The notes below the pieces were generated by a model that made no database searches, was not told the DNA's origin, and saw only the letters and a list, made by a program, of their open reading frames with translations. DNA of 64,000 nt from Daejeonella lutea (lineage in GTDB: Bacteria; Bacteroidota; Bacteroidia; Sphingobacteriales; Sphingobacteriaceae), in assembly GCF_900168015.1 (NCBI RefSeq), contig NZ_FUYR01000004.1, positions 118,444 to 182,443 of the forward strand, read 5' to 3'. Made by a program: the position numbers and the translations under genes. Positions within the stretch are counted from its first letter, which is position 1, and every line of letters begins with the position of its first letter. This document shows, one piece after another, positions 8,979 through 18,478 of the stretch.

Positions 8979-10574
8979 ATGAAAAAGATTTTAAATAGTT
9001 ACCGACTCCCGCTCGTTACTAAGGTACTCATACTGGTTATGCTGTTTACGGGATGTACTGATAAGTTCGACGAAATTAATACTCCTGGCAACTTATTGTC
9101 GGATGATAAGATTGACGGTGCGACTGTAGGTCAGGCCTTTGGCTATGCTCAATATTATGGATTGGGCGCGACCTATGTTCAGGTAGAACAAAATCTCCAT
9201 GCCGATCTTTATGCACAATACTTTACCAGTACCGTGGCAAATTTCAGTACGGAGAGGTACACTCCTAATGGTACCTGGGTAGACCTGTTCTGGAGAGATT
9301 TTTACAGTAATCCTGCATTAATGCAGCTGACTACAGAAAAAGTCACGGCTGAAAATAAGATGACACTAGCGAATGCCATCGCAAAGGTTTGGCGGGTGCA
9401 GATCTATCATCGCATGACCGATTATTTCGGCCCTATTATCTACTCTAAATTTGGAAACCAGGAAACCAGCGTTCCTTTTGATGATCAAAAGGATATTTAC
9501 ACCGATTTCTTTAAGACATTGGATGAAGCGGTTGCCGTTTTGAAATCTGGTACAACTGGTTATGCATTTGGCACCAATGACCAGGTTTACCAGGGGAATT
9601 CAGCCAGGTGGTTAAAATTTGCTAATTCCCTGCGTTTACGGCTTGCTATGCGCCTGGCTTATGTGGATGCAGCAAAGGCTAAAACAGAAGCCGAGAAAGC
9701 CGTCGCTGATGGATTAATTCTTACAAATGCTGACAATGCTGCCCTGACTTCAACACTCAATAACACGAACATTTTATCACGCATTACCTACCTGGGCGAT
9801 TTTCGTGCAAGCAGCAGCTTAATGAGTGCATTGCGTGGTTATAGTGATCCGCGCCTGCCAGTGTATTATAGTCCGGCGGTAAGTTCCGGTCAATATGCGG
9901 CTTTACGCAACGGGCTGCCGGCTTCAGACAGAGGTTCTACGTTAGCTCCGGCCAATTCTTTTGTCGGGCCGCAATGGCTTGGTAACCCGCCGCGCCCGGG
10001 CACTACTAACCCGACTGTAATACTTACAGCTTCAGAAGTGGCATTTCTGCGTGCAGAAGGTGCTCTTAGAGGATGGAATATGGGCGGTACAGCGGAGAGC
10101 TTTTATAACTCTGGAATTGCGCTTTCGATTACGCAGAACGTACCTACAGCTACTGGTGCACAGATCACCGCATATCAAACAAGCACTTCCACACCGATGG
10201 CTTTACCCGATAAATGGAATTCGCCAGCGATGAATGATGTGCCGGTATTGTATAATTCAGCTGGCAGTTTTGAAAGACAATTGGAACAGATCATTACTCA
10301 AAAATGGATCGCTTTATATCCTGATGGCTATGAGGCCTGGGCGGAACGACGCCGGACCGGTTATCCGCGCGGCTATGCGCTGCTCGGTTCGGATAACGTT
10401 GGACTTGCACGTACCGAGCTTGCCAGAAGAGTGATTTATGCTCCGTCTGAGGTGACAACAAATAAAGTGGCTTATGATGGGGCACTGAACCTCTTAGGTG
10501 GGCCTGACGATATGAAAACAAGGGTTTGGTGGGACAAAAAGCCTCTTGCCAGCTACCCCGTACCAACGAATTAA
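8979..10574 (+). CDS. SusD-like surface lipoprotein (SusD-like_2 group)
   Basis: 531 residues. A lipoprotein signal peptide ends in the lipobox LFTGC, with the Cys near residue 27 followed by TDKFDEINTPGN. That DKFDEIN-TNP-like start, the helical TPR-like core (AKVWRVQIYHRMTDYFGPI and NSARWLKFANSLRLRLAMRLAY) and the C-terminal QIITQKWIALYPDGYEAWAE region are typical of the second SusD-like family, in which the protein caps the SusC barrel. Only a 27-bp gap separates it from the SusC gene. The strong hairpins after its stop mark the end of the transcription unit. Confidence 0.93.
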   Translation: MKKILNSYRLPLVTKVLILVMLFTGCTDKFDEINTPGNLLSDDKIDGATVGQAFGYAQYYGLGATYVQVEQNLHADLYAQYFTSTVANFSTERYTPNGTWVDLFWRDFYSNPALMQLTTEKVTAENKMTLANAIAKVWRVQIYHRMTDYFGPIIYSKFGNQETSVPFDDQKDIYTDFFKTLDEAVAVLKSGTTGYAFGTNDQVYQGNSARWLKFANSLRLRLAMRLAYVDAAKAKTEAEKAVADGLILTNADNAALTSTLNNTNILSRITYLGDFRASSSLMSALRGYSDPRLPVYYSPAVSSGQYAALRNGLPASDRGSTLAPANSFVGPQWLGNPPRPGTTNPTVILTASEVAFLRAEGALRGWNMGGTAESFYNSGIALSITQNVPTATGAQITAYQTSTSTPMALPDKWNSPAMNDVPVLYNSAGSFERQLEQIITQKWIALYPDGYEAWAERRRTGYPRGYALLGSDNVGLARTELARRVIYAPSEVTTNKVAYDGALNLLGGPDDMKTRVWWDKKPLASYPVPTN

Positions 10575-10622
10575 TCCAGATGACGAGATCGGTCCGCCCC
10601 GGGCGGGCTGGTCGAGTCTGGA
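10575..10622 (+). terminator. Imperfect GC-rich hairpin after the SusD-like gene
   Basis: TCCAGA at 10575-10580 pairs with TCTGGA at 10617-10622, and CCGCCC pairs with GGGCGG near the centre, with mismatches in between. It begins at the base after the stop codon. It has no clear T-run, so it probably protects the mRNA end or assists the terminator that follows. Confidence 0.4.
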
Positions 10623-10646
10623 TTATCTTTTGTGTTAAGTGTTATG

Positions 10647-10683
10647 AACCCGGCTCCGTTTGCGAGTCGGGTTTATTTTTTTT
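10647..10683 (+). terminator. Rho-independent terminator of the sigma-FecR-SusCD unit
   Basis: A 10-bp stem (AACCCGGCTC with GAGTCGGGTT, one G-T pair) at 10647-10656 and 10664-10673 closes a 7-nt loop and is followed by TATTTTTTTT. Confidence 0.85.
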
Positions 10684-10770
10684 GGTAGCGGTGGCTGAAC
10701 CGGGGAAGAATAATTTCTGAAGATGGAGTTTATCTTCCATCCCAGCAGTTAGCTGTTACCTAATTTATTA

Positions 10771-11325
10771 TTATAATATGAGCACTTTGTCAAGATATAT
10801 AGCGAGCCTGGTTTTCTTTGCACTATTAAAACCGTGATAAACTTCGATTTCATAATGGTCGCCGAAATCCTGGCCACTGCTTTTAATTTTGGGGCTAAGG
10901 AAAGGGCCAATTGTAAATGCCTGACTCGTTTCATATTCTCCATATTCGCTTACAGATACCATGACATTCCAGTATACTCCATGTGTTTCCTCAATTTCTA
11001 GGGGGCCAGCTGTTCGAGTGTATAATCGTATAGCCAAGCGCTCAGCTCTCACTGTGATACAGGTATCGATATCTCCTAATAACCTGGTTTCTGAACTGTG
11101 TTTAAGTTTAATTACTCGTCTTACAGCATCGAGAGAATCGACATGTATTCGCTCGAAGTCATTGATATAGGGGGCTGCTGCTGCATCAGATTTGTATAAG
11201 TAAACTGTATCATGAGTTACTTCCCTGGCAAGGGCTGCTTCTTGCTTTTCAGGTGTTTTTGAGCAACCTAGAACACCAAGGAATAACATGACCAGGGTTG
11301 ATCGAAGGTTACTGAGGTTTTTCAT
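10771..11325 (-). CDS. Hypothetical lipoprotein
   Basis: 184 residues. The N-terminal signal ends in the lipobox FLGVLGC (Cys about 21), followed by SKTPEKQEAA, so it is a lipid-anchored envelope protein. The mature part is mixed alpha/beta with no motif I recognise; a C-terminal segment (YHGFNSAKKTRLAIYLDK) is basic. It stands alone, convergent with the SusCD unit. Function unknown. Confidence 0.7.
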   Translation of the reverse strand: MKNLSNLRSTLVMLFLGVLGCSKTPEKQEAALAREVTHDTVYLYKSDAAAAPYINDFERIHVDSLDAVRRVIKLKHSSETRLLGDIDTCITVRAERLAIRLYTRTAGPLEIEETHGVYWNVMVSVSEYGEYETSQAFTIGPFLSPKIKSSGQDFGDHYEIEVYHGFNSAKKTRLAIYLDKVLIL

Positions 11326-11449
11326 AACTAAATATACAAAACCAAATACACAGGATATGGATTAGGGTACAGTTCTATGAATGGCAACTGGTAAATTTCA
11401 TTTAGAATTTGAAAGTGGAACACTGAATTTGCTGGCGCATCCCTTCCGA

Positions 11450-11470
11450 TTTCAGTTTATAGTTTTCAGT
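11450..11470. repeat. Heptad array overlapping the end of the DUF885 gene
   Basis: Three units (TTTCAGT, TTATAGT, TTTCAGT). The stop codon of the minus-strand DUF885 gene (11452-11454) lies inside the array, so the array encodes the last residues of the protein. Confidence 0.55.
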
Positions 11471-13188
11471 TTCTTTAACCTCTCCGCAATAAACCTGTCC
11501 GTGATCTTCTCCAGCACCGATAAGGTAACCGACCCATTGCCCAGGATCATATCGTGAAAAGCTCGTACGTCAAAATTTTCCTTTAAGGCGGCCTCTGTCT
11601 TCCTGCGCATTTCGAGGATCTTCAGCTCACCGATCTTGTAAGCCAGAGCTTGCCCTGGCCAGGAAATATACCTGTTTATTTCAGTGTTGACTTCTACCAG
11701 CGAAAGCGCGGTACGGTCAGCCAGGTAGCTGCTTGCCTGTTCTTTTGTCCAGCCTTTTTTATGGAGCCCTACATCAATCACCAGTCGGCAGGCGCGCCAC
11801 ATATCGTAGGTTAGCCTGCCAAACAGGCTGTATGGATCTTTGTAAAAACCCATCTCGTGGCCTAAATACTCGCCATAAAGTCCCCAGCCTTCACCGAAAG
11901 CATTGATGTACAAACTTTTCCTAAAGTCCGGAAGGCTATCCAGTTCGCGCGCGAGGGAAATTTGCAAATGATGACCCGGAACCGATTCATGAAGTGTCAG
12001 TGCTTCGAGCGTATAAAGGGTTCGGCTTGAGAGATTAGTGATATTTACCAGATAGGTTCCTGGCGTGTTTCCCCCGCCCCTGGAATATAAGCCCGGGGGC
12101 GCTGCAGGCTGTAGCATTGGGGTTACGGTGTAAGGCTGGCGTGGAAGCCTGCCAAAAAGTGATGGCAGTTTGCCATCTATTTGCTTAGCGATATACGACG
12201 CTTCCTTAAGCAGTTCATCTGATGTTTTAGGATAGAACTTTGGATCAGATCTCAGGTATTTAATGAATTCCTTAAACGTTCCTTTGAATCCAACCTGCTG
12301 CATCACCTTGTTCATTTCAGACTGGATGCGGGCGACTTCAGCCAGTCCGATATTGTAAATGTCTTCAGAAGTTAACGATGTGGTAGTATAGTGCCGCACC
12401 CGGTCTTCATAATATGCTGCACCCTCCGGCAAAGCCGATGCACCAACTTCCGCCCTCGTCTTGGGCAGATATTCATTCTCAAAGAACTGTTTAATTTGAC
12501 GGTAGCTGCTGATTACATCCTTGGCGATTACCTCCCTTGCTTTCGCCTGATAATCACCCCAATCTTTATCACTAACAGAAAATGGCTTTTTAGTAAGCGG
12601 TTTCCAGAAGGCTGATTTTTCCACTGAATCTACAATGTGCTGCTGGTAAGTGCTTTGCATTTCGCGGATGATCACCTTAGGCTGGCTGATCCCAAGCGAT
12701 AAACCAGTTCTCATCAGTTTCAGGTTTTCTTCTACATATCGCGGGATATCCTGCAGTATGCTCATGTATTGCTCAGTATCTTTCTTGTTGTTAAGAGTTC
12801 TGTTGCCCTGACCTGCCAGCGAAGTATGGAATCCTTCGTAAGAAATGATTGGATTTAGATATGACTTATATTTATAGGTGGCTAAATTATCGAGTATGTC
12901 GTGCTGCAGAAGTTCGTAATTGATCTGCTCCTTGACTGGGAGCGAATTCTTGCTGATCCCTAATAACTGTTCGTTAAGCCTATTATAAAAGGCAAATTCC
13001 CGCTGGTATTTTTCTTCATTGTGCAGGCGCAGCGGATGCTTGTCAGCACTATCCCTTTGCCACTCCTGTTTTTCAAAATCTTTTATCTTTTGGAAAAGAG
13101 CCGGGATAGATGTTGAAATAGTTGTCTGGCCGAATGTATAGATTGTTGCAAATAGGAGGGAAACAGTTGCAAGGATAGTAGGTCTCAT
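11452..13188 (-). CDS. DUF885-family metallopeptidase-like secreted protein
   Basis: 578 residues from the ATG at 13188; an in-frame TTG 27 bp upstream would place polar residues before the signal peptide and is not used. The signal peptide (RPTILATVSLLFATIYTFGQ) suggests export. The key motif is LHESVPGHH at about residue 392, an HExxPGHH-type zinc-peptidase signature characteristic of DUF885, followed by FGEGWGLYGEYLG, which supplies a glutamate ligand as in gluzincin-like folds. C-terminal sequence (INRYISWPGQALAYKIG) is also conserved in the family. The substrate is not known. The gene is monocistronic between a lipoprotein and a repeat-rich gap. Confidence 0.85.
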   Translation of the reverse strand: MRPTILATVSLLFATIYTFGQTTISTSIPALFQKIKDFEKQEWQRDSADKHPLRLHNEEKYQREFAFYNRLNEQLLGISKNSLPVKEQINYELLQHDILDNLATYKYKSYLNPIISYEGFHTSLAGQGNRTLNNKKDTEQYMSILQDIPRYVEENLKLMRTGLSLGISQPKVIIREMQSTYQQHIVDSVEKSAFWKPLTKKPFSVSDKDWGDYQAKAREVIAKDVISSYRQIKQFFENEYLPKTRAEVGASALPEGAAYYEDRVRHYTTTSLTSEDIYNIGLAEVARIQSEMNKVMQQVGFKGTFKEFIKYLRSDPKFYPKTSDELLKEASYIAKQIDGKLPSLFGRLPRQPYTVTPMLQPAAPPGLYSRGGGNTPGTYLVNITNLSSRTLYTLEALTLHESVPGHHLQISLARELDSLPDFRKSLYINAFGEGWGLYGEYLGHEMGFYKDPYSLFGRLTYDMWRACRLVIDVGLHKKGWTKEQASSYLADRTALSLVEVNTEINRYISWPGQALAYKIGELKILEMRRKTEAALKENFDVRAFHDMILGNGSVTLSVLEKITDRFIAERLKKLKTIN

Positions 13189-13526
13189 TATGGTTAGTTT
13201 TTGAACCAAATGCAAAATAGGGTTTTATCTGCAAAGCAGGAGCCCACCACTCAAATGTACGAGCACTTTAATGGTGACGTATTTCGACGAGCGAGAAAAA
13301 TTTTAAATGTCGAGACAAACCATGAACGCGAGGAAAAATCTCAGGCCGTCTCAAAATGTCGTTCGTCATTCCGAGTGAAGCGAGGAAACTTATTTGCTGA
13401 GATTCCTGGCCGCGTCTGCATACTCAAGACGGACACTCGGAATGACGGTCACATTATGTAGAGTAAAGATTTCTCCGTGCATCACGTGAACGGCAATTTA
13501 TCATTCTCTCGCCCGTCGAAATAATC
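13189..13526. repeat. Intergenic region with a dispersed inverted-repeat element
   Basis: CGTCATTCCGAGTG at 13364-13377 and its perfect complement CACTCGGAATGACG at 13434-13447 bracket 56 bp that include an AGATTCCTGG..CGCGTCTGC core. This composition resembles dispersed ATTCCGAG-type intergenic repeats widely seen in bacteria. The rest of the gap shows no gene or promoter I can support. Confidence 0.6.
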
Positions 13527-14201
13527 TTACATCAAATGCCCCCTATATCCTCTCTCAACCAAACACTCATAAGCCTCCAAGACGTCATCGGGTATCTCCT
13601 GATAGATCATGAATCCTTTGCTGGGGTATTCCTTTAGTCGCTGAAGGTCGCCAACTAAAATATGGATCACTTTTTCGAGCGGAATCTCAACGTTAGGATA
13701 ATCTTCAAAAGTGATCTGCGGAGAGGTTACACGCAGTGTTTTGGCCGGCCAATGTTGTTTGAAGGTAGCGAAACTTCTCCGCTCCATATAAGGCTTCTGC
13801 ACTACGATAAAGCTTTCCGGGTCTAATCCTTTTTCCTTTAAAAGCTTTTGTGTGAAAGTAATATTTTCGCCTGTATTCGTGGATTTATTCTCGATTAAAA
13901 TCGCACTTTCAGGTACACCATGCTCAATTGCAATTTTGGCAAACTTGTCCGCTTCCGGCTCATCCCACAGCCCCTCTGTAAAATTTCCTAAGCCGCCGGA
14001 GAATATTAATAAAGGTGCAAAGCCCTGCAGGTAAAGTTCGGCACCACGATCGGCAACCCGGGTATCATGGCTGCCTAACACTAAAATGCAGTCAGATTTT
14101 TCCAGTATATGGTTGACATGATGGTAGTCCCATAGTTTTCTGGCCAACAGCTTATCTTGTTCGGTTATCATCCCTGTAAATCTAAGAAATCGATCACCCA
14201 T
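13527..14201 (-). CDS. YdcF-like DUF218 protein
   Basis: 224 residues. The DUF218 Rossmann-like pattern is clear: SDCILVLGSHD (about 36-46), PLLIFSGG, the NTGEN motif, FIVVQKPYMERRSFATF, and GDLQRL near the C-terminus. E. coli YdcF shows the same order of motifs and length and has been reported to bind S-adenosylmethionine; the physiological role is unknown. The start at 14201 is used; an internal ATG at 14171 is possible because the first ten residues are not conserved. The product should be cytosolic. Confidence 0.85.
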   Translation of the reverse strand: MGDRFLRFTGMITEQDKLLARKLWDYHHVNHILEKSDCILVLGSHDTRVADRGAELYLQGFAPLLIFSGGLGNFTEGLWDEPEADKFAKIAIEHGVPESAILIENKSTNTGENITFTQKLLKEKGLDPESFIVVQKPYMERRSFATFKQHWPAKTLRVTSPQITFEDYPNVEIPLEKVIHILVGDLQRLKEYPSKGFMIYQEIPDDVLEAYECLVERGYRGHLM

Positions 14202-14331
14202 GACAAGCGTGAAAATGTTTAATTATAGTTTCTCACTTCGCTTGCCCTATCAAGCGAAGGCACCTATCCGTGATATCGAACGAAGTGAGCAACCTAAAGT
14301 AAAAATTGAGGGGCTTCGACAGGTACCGACC

Positions 14332-15765
14332 TTAAGCCGCGTTTTCCTCCGATATCTTCTTTATCATTCCTTTAAAAATCAACCCATGAAAAGGAAGGAC
14401 CGCATACCAATACAGCCGGCCCAGAATCCCAAGCGGACGAAAGGTTGCTGTTTGGGTTAGTAAATCTTTTTCATCAATCTTAAACTCAAGCCAGGCCTCG
14501 CCCGGGAGTTTCATTTCAGCATATAGCAGGAGACGTTTTTCTTTCTTATCGGCAAGCAGTACCCGCCAGAAATCAAGCGCATCACCTGGGAATATGTCTG
14601 AATTGCTTCTTCTGCCTCGCCGCATACCTACACCTCCTACAAGCTGATCGAGAAAGCCGCGGATCTTCCACAGGTGGTTCCCATAATACCAGCCCGTTTT
14701 TCCTCCAATAGCCCAGACTTTTTCAAGCGAGTGACCGCTGTTTTTAAGCTGCATGGTACGTATATCTTTAAAACATCCGTTAACGGGAACTTCTATATAC
14801 TGAGAAAGCCCTTTACTGATTATGCCGCTGGTTTGCGCGTCCTTCCAGCTTGATACAACCTGATTTTGCTCGATCTTGCCGAAGGCCATTTTTATTGCTG
14901 TATCATAGTCGATAAGATTGATATTTAGTAATTGCGCCAGCTTATTGGGGCGGCAAATCACTTCAACCTTCATGCTGTTCACAAGGTTTTTCGCTAGGGC
15001 ATAGGATGTCGAGGTGACAAAATAAAGCCAGTAAGAGGAAAGCTTCGGCGTCATCAGCGGAACGACGATAATATGCCTTTTTAAACCGCGAATCTTTGCA
15101 AAGTGAAGCAGCATCTCTTTATAGCTTAAGATGTCTGGTCCGCCTATATCATAACTCTGGTTGTAAGTTTCTTTCTTACCTAGTACGCGGCTTAGAAATT
15201 CAATAACATTACGGATTGCGATGGGCTGGCACCTCGTTTTGAGCCATCGGGGTGTTATCATCACCGGCAGTTTCTCCACAAGATCCCGGATGATTTCAAA
15301 GGACGCACTGCCGGACCCGACAATTATTCCCGCGCGAAGAGTAGTTAGTGCAAATTTATTTCCGGATAAAATGTCTTCAACATTTTTCCTTGATTCAAGG
15401 TGTTTGGACAGATCATCTGAATTCACAATACCGCTGAGGTAAACAACCTGATTAGCGGTGGTTTGATTAATGCGCTGTGAGAAATTCTTCGCACAGGTTT
15501 GCTCCATTTCTCCAAATTCGCCGGTTTCGGTCGACATGGAATGGATTAGATAGTAAGCAGCTTGTATGTCGTCCGGTATTTCCCGCAGAGTTTCCGGTTT
15601 AAGAAAGTCTGCTTCTATTATTGTAAGTTCCGTCGAATTGTATTTCTCCTGATTAAATCTGCTCTTATCCCGGACGCAACAAACCACCTGATGCCCTTCT
15701 TCCAGTAATACAGGTAGTAATCGCTGTGCTATATATCCGGTGACACCGGTGAGTAGGATTTTCAT
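14332..15765 (-). CDS. YbjT-like SDR oxidoreductase with C-terminal DUF2867
   Basis: 477 residues. An atypical/extended SDR nucleotide-binding motif GVTGYIAQ is at residues 7-14, followed by CVRD (NADP-phosphate recognition region) and YLIHSM, YLSGIV and LRAGIIVGSGSASFE. The C-terminal third (about 310-470, EKVWAIGGKTGWYYGN and a DFWRVL segment) is a DUF2867 domain. The same fusion and length occur in E. coli YbjT. The reaction is unknown; a role on quinone- or NAD(P)H-linked substrates is inference. Confidence 0.85.
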   Translation of the reverse strand: MKILLTGVTGYIAQRLLPVLLEEGHQVVCCVRDKSRFNQEKYNSTELTIIEADFLKPETLREIPDDIQAAYYLIHSMSTETGEFGEMEQTCAKNFSQRINQTTANQVVYLSGIVNSDDLSKHLESRKNVEDILSGNKFALTTLRAGIIVGSGSASFEIIRDLVEKLPVMITPRWLKTRCQPIAIRNVIEFLSRVLGKKETYNQSYDIGGPDILSYKEMLLHFAKIRGLKRHIIVVPLMTPKLSSYWLYFVTSTSYALAKNLVNSMKVEVICRPNKLAQLLNINLIDYDTAIKMAFGKIEQNQVVSSWKDAQTSGIISKGLSQYIEVPVNGCFKDIRTMQLKNSGHSLEKVWAIGGKTGWYYGNHLWKIRGFLDQLVGGVGMRRGRRSNSDIFPGDALDFWRVLLADKKEKRLLLYAEMKLPGEAWLEFKIDEKDLLTQTATFRPLGILGRLYWYAVLPFHGLIFKGMIKKISEENAA

Positions 15766-15846
15766 AAAAGTTTATTGAATCTGGGCACTCATACATACGA
15801 TTAACGACACCGTTTGGTTTGACAAGATCCTCAATCAGGGGGTATG

Positions 15847-16350
15847 CTATTCCCATACATGGGCAAGGTAAACAATGATGTAGGATAGAATACAAAGAAC
15901 ACTTCTAAAATTTACCGGATCGAATATGTTTTGCCGTTCCTGATTATCTAAAACCGCATACCTGGCAATAATCCAGAAGAAAACTGAAGCACCGATGTCC
16001 CAAAAATCAAAACGGCCATTGGTAAATTGGAGGAGCTGAAAAATTTCGAGTCCGATTGAAAATAAGAGCGGTATAAAAATTAGATTGAACTCAGTTCCCT
16101 TGACCTTGATAAATAATAACCTGGATGTGATGGTTATCGAAAATACCCATAAGCCTTCCGGGAGTGAATAAATGATGTGGTCATTTAACGGAAGGGCAGA
16201 GGTGATATGATTTCGTAATGCATGGAATTCTCCTGATGAGATAATGGTGAGAAGAATCTCATTAACTACAGTCCTTTCTGTTCGATAAAGAACATAGATA
16301 AGTAAACTCAGCAATAGCGCTGTTCCAATCAGCAAATAGTTCTTTCTCAC
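15847..16350 (-). CDS. VanZ-like small membrane protein
   Basis: 167 residues with about five hydrophobic segments. The stretch SIGLEIFQLLQFTNGRFDFWDIGAS near residues 105-130 matches the E-x-x-Q...GR-x-D-x-x-D-I signature of VanZ-like proteins. Its start overlaps the stop of the methyltransferase gene by 4 bp, so the two are translationally coupled. Function unknown; VanZ-like proteins are membrane proteins sometimes linked to glycopeptide tolerance, which need not apply here. Confidence 0.65.
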   Translation of the reverse strand: MRKNYLLIGTALLLSLLIYVLYRTERTVVNEILLTIISSGEFHALRNHITSALPLNDHIIYSLPEGLWVFSITITSRLLFIKVKGTEFNLIFIPLLFSIGLEIFQLLQFTNGRFDFWDIGASVFFWIIARYAVLDNQERQNIFDPVNFRSVLCILSYIIVYLAHVWE

Positions 16351-16934
16351 GCTTTACCGTAAATCTTGAGTTTGAAATAGGAGAGGCTGCCAAAGCTGAT
16401 TTCATCTATCAGATTAAAATTCACGATCGAGGGTAAACTTTGGATATGAAAAACAGAATTGAAATGGAAGAGCCGGGAAATTGGCTGGAACATTTTGTCG
16501 ACAAAGCGAAGCCAATTTTCGGGTGTAAAATGATTGAGGATAAAAACCCTTCCATCGGGTTTTAATACCCTATGAATCTCGATCAATAATTTATCCGGCT
16601 TGTCGACAACGGCGATCACATGCGATAAAACGACGTAGTCAAATGTTCCATCTCTGAATAAAAGTGATTCCCCATTCATTTGCAATAGTTCGACATTTTC
16701 AGGCTTTCGTTTTGCTGCTATGCAAAGCATTGCTGAAGATGTATCAATTCCTGTGATCTGATGAGTTTTGTAGAGAGGAAGGTGAAGACCGTTTCCAAGG
16801 CCTATTTCCAGTAGTCTTCCCGAAGGCAATTCATTAATCTCGCTGTACAATCTTCGCTTCTGCGGCTTCAGGAATACGTCGACCACAGGATAAAAGAATG
16901 AAAAACAGTTGTAGAAGTCGGCGGTCCTGGTCAT
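16347..16934 (-). CDS. Class I SAM-dependent methyltransferase, PmtA-like
   Basis: 195 residues. Motif I LLEIGLGNGLHLPLY (about 41-55) is followed by GIDTSSAML, VELLQMNGESLLF (motif II region), FDYVVLSHVIAVV and RVLKPDGRVFILNHF. The LPLY, LSHVIAVVDKPDKLL and NHF features resemble phosphatidylethanolamine N-methyltransferases of the PmtA type, so a phospholipid substrate is plausible but not proven. It overlaps the VanZ-like membrane gene by 4 bp, which is consistent with an envelope function. Confidence 0.75.
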   Translation of the reverse strand: MTRTADFYNCFSFFYPVVDVFLKPQKRRLYSEINELPSGRLLEIGLGNGLHLPLYKTHQITGIDTSSAMLCIAAKRKPENVELLQMNGESLLFRDGTFDYVVLSHVIAVVDKPDKLLIEIHRVLKPDGRVFILNHFTPENWLRFVDKMFQPISRLFHFNSVFHIQSLPSIVNFNLIDEISFGSLSYFKLKIYGKA

Positions 16935-16990
16935 TCCCCTGATATGGCTCGGAATATTGGTTATAGGTTTGATTCTATATAAATGGATCA

Positions 16991-17088
16991 GAGGTCGGAG
17001 GTCGGAGGTCTGAAGTCGGATGTCTGAAGTCAGATGTCTGAAGTCGGAGGTCAGAAGTCGGAGGTCAGAGGTCTGAAGTCGGAGGTCA
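16991..17088. repeat. Heptad array GARGTCN, 14 units
   Basis: Fourteen consecutive 7-bp units (GAGGTCG, GAAGTCT, GATGTCT and variants) run without a break. The array ends next to the anchor CGTCGGAAATCAT. It lies between the methyltransferase gene and another heptad array. Confidence 0.95.
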
Positions 17089-17126
17089 GACTTCCTACGT
17101 CGGAAATCATAACCACCCAGCTTTAA

Positions 17127-17189
17127 TTTTCAGTTTTCAGTTCTCCACTTTCAACTCTCAACTCTCCACTTTCCACTTTCCACTCTCAA
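17127..17189. repeat. Heptad array CTYTCMA, nine units, abutting a stop codon
   Basis: Nine 7-bp units (TTTTCAG, CTTTCAA, CTCTCCA, CTTTCCA and variants). It ends 1 bp from the stop codon (17191-17193) of the minus-strand membrane-protein gene. Confidence 0.95.
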
Positions 17190-17190
17190 C

Positions 17191-18432
17191 TCATCTAAAC
17201 CCAAAAATCAATGGAAACACAAATGTCACAATAACCGACCATACCAGATACACCGGTAGATAACTCGCGATAACTTTGCCCACACCGTTAATGTCTTTTT
17301 TCTTTGAAATCACGGCAAAAAGCTGGGTGCTGACTAGCAGCAGGTTGATGAGAATAAGGACGTTGGCACCTAAAACCGCAGTTCTGTTGGGTGTAAATCC
17401 CATTTCAGAGATCCGGAACACAATCGCAGATAAGGCGACACCGTTAACAATAATGGTAACGATCGAAAGTAAAAGCAGGATCCATACTTCGGCCTGGCTT
17501 TTCCCTGACTTGGACGTCTCAGCTACAGAAAAGAATATAATTGCCATCACGCCAATCAGGAGAGCATTAAAGATCATCAAAAACTCCCGGTCGTTATACG
17601 GATCCTTGCCTGAGTAGATCATAGCCACGAGGTAGATCACCAGCATCACCAAAACCAGGGGACTGAATATTTTCGCAATTACAGGTGACACCTTGCCCAC
17701 AAGCTGCGGATTCGTCTGGGTGAGGAAAGTACCTACAATAGGAATTGCTGCCAGTCCGAATACGGCGATGTTCTGGAAATAGAATTTCTCAATATTGAAT
17801 CCGATCAGAGAAAAGAGCCCAACCGTAATACCCGACATAAGTAATCCCGATATCCCGATCAGTGCACAGATAACGACCAGATCGCCATTGTATTTCAAGA
17901 AGCCCAGTCGGCGCGCTTCATTATTGCTGGTTTCTCCCACATACGCGAATCCTAGCACCGACCAAAGGCACAGGGCAAGGTGAATACAAGAAAGTATTAG
18001 CGTATCAGTTTCTTTCCCGGGAAGCGAATTGATGTAGATCAGGCCAATAAGCATAAGTCCGATAATAGCTGCGACCTTTCCCGTAGAAAGCTTATTTCTC
18101 CACGCAAAATAAAGGGCCAGTGCCGGGAAGACAATAAACCCGATATTCCGGGGATAAAAAAACTCTTCGTCAATTGCAAAAATTGCAGGGAACTTTGCGA
18201 TAAAACCTGCGATCAGCGATGCGATCACTACAAATAACAATTCTTTGCTGGTACCCCAACTGATCTCCTCTTTCTCGTAGTTCAGTCGCTCGTTCCAAAA
18301 ATCTGCTAGAGAATTACCCTTGAGCTCTGGATATAGTGACGTAAACTCCTTTTTGAAACCAGCTTTATTAATCCGGTACATTTGCTCAAGTACCCGTGGA
18401 TCGTTCTGATTGGCAATTATTTCTTCTCTCAT
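17191..18432 (-). CDS. Polytopic membrane protein, DUF4153-like
   Basis: 413 residues with a cytoplasmic N-terminus of about 70 residues (QNDPRVLEQMYRINKAGFKKEF) and about ten transmembrane helices from residue 65 to the end. The pattern of charged loops and a central FGLAAIPIVGTFL segment resembles DUF4153 proteins, but this is a weak match by eye. It lies upstream of, and in the same direction as, nothing obvious; the small membrane gene 46 bp before it may be co-transcribed. Function unknown. Confidence 0.7.
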   Translation of the reverse strand: MREEIIANQNDPRVLEQMYRINKAGFKKEFTSLYPELKGNSLADFWNERLNYEKEEISWGTSKELLFVVIASLIAGFIAKFPAIFAIDEEFFYPRNIGFIVFPALALYFAWRNKLSTGKVAAIIGLMLIGLIYINSLPGKETDTLILSCIHLALCLWSVLGFAYVGETSNNEARRLGFLKYNGDLVVICALIGISGLLMSGITVGLFSLIGFNIEKFYFQNIAVFGLAAIPIVGTFLTQTNPQLVGKVSPVIAKIFSPLVLVMLVIYLVAMIYSGKDPYNDREFLMIFNALLIGVMAIIFFSVAETSKSGKSQAEVWILLLLSIVTIIVNGVALSAIVFRISEMGFTPNRTAVLGANVLILINLLLVSTQLFAVISKKKDINGVGKVIASYLPVYLVWSVIVTFVFPLIFGFR

Positions 18433-18478
18433 GGTCTTATAATATAGAATTCAGTGTTCGTTTATACAGATTTGACAA

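Noticed and set aside
16991..17189. Possible CRISPR array
   Set aside because: The 7-bp units are contiguous with no spacers and no cas genes are near; it is a tandem repeat.
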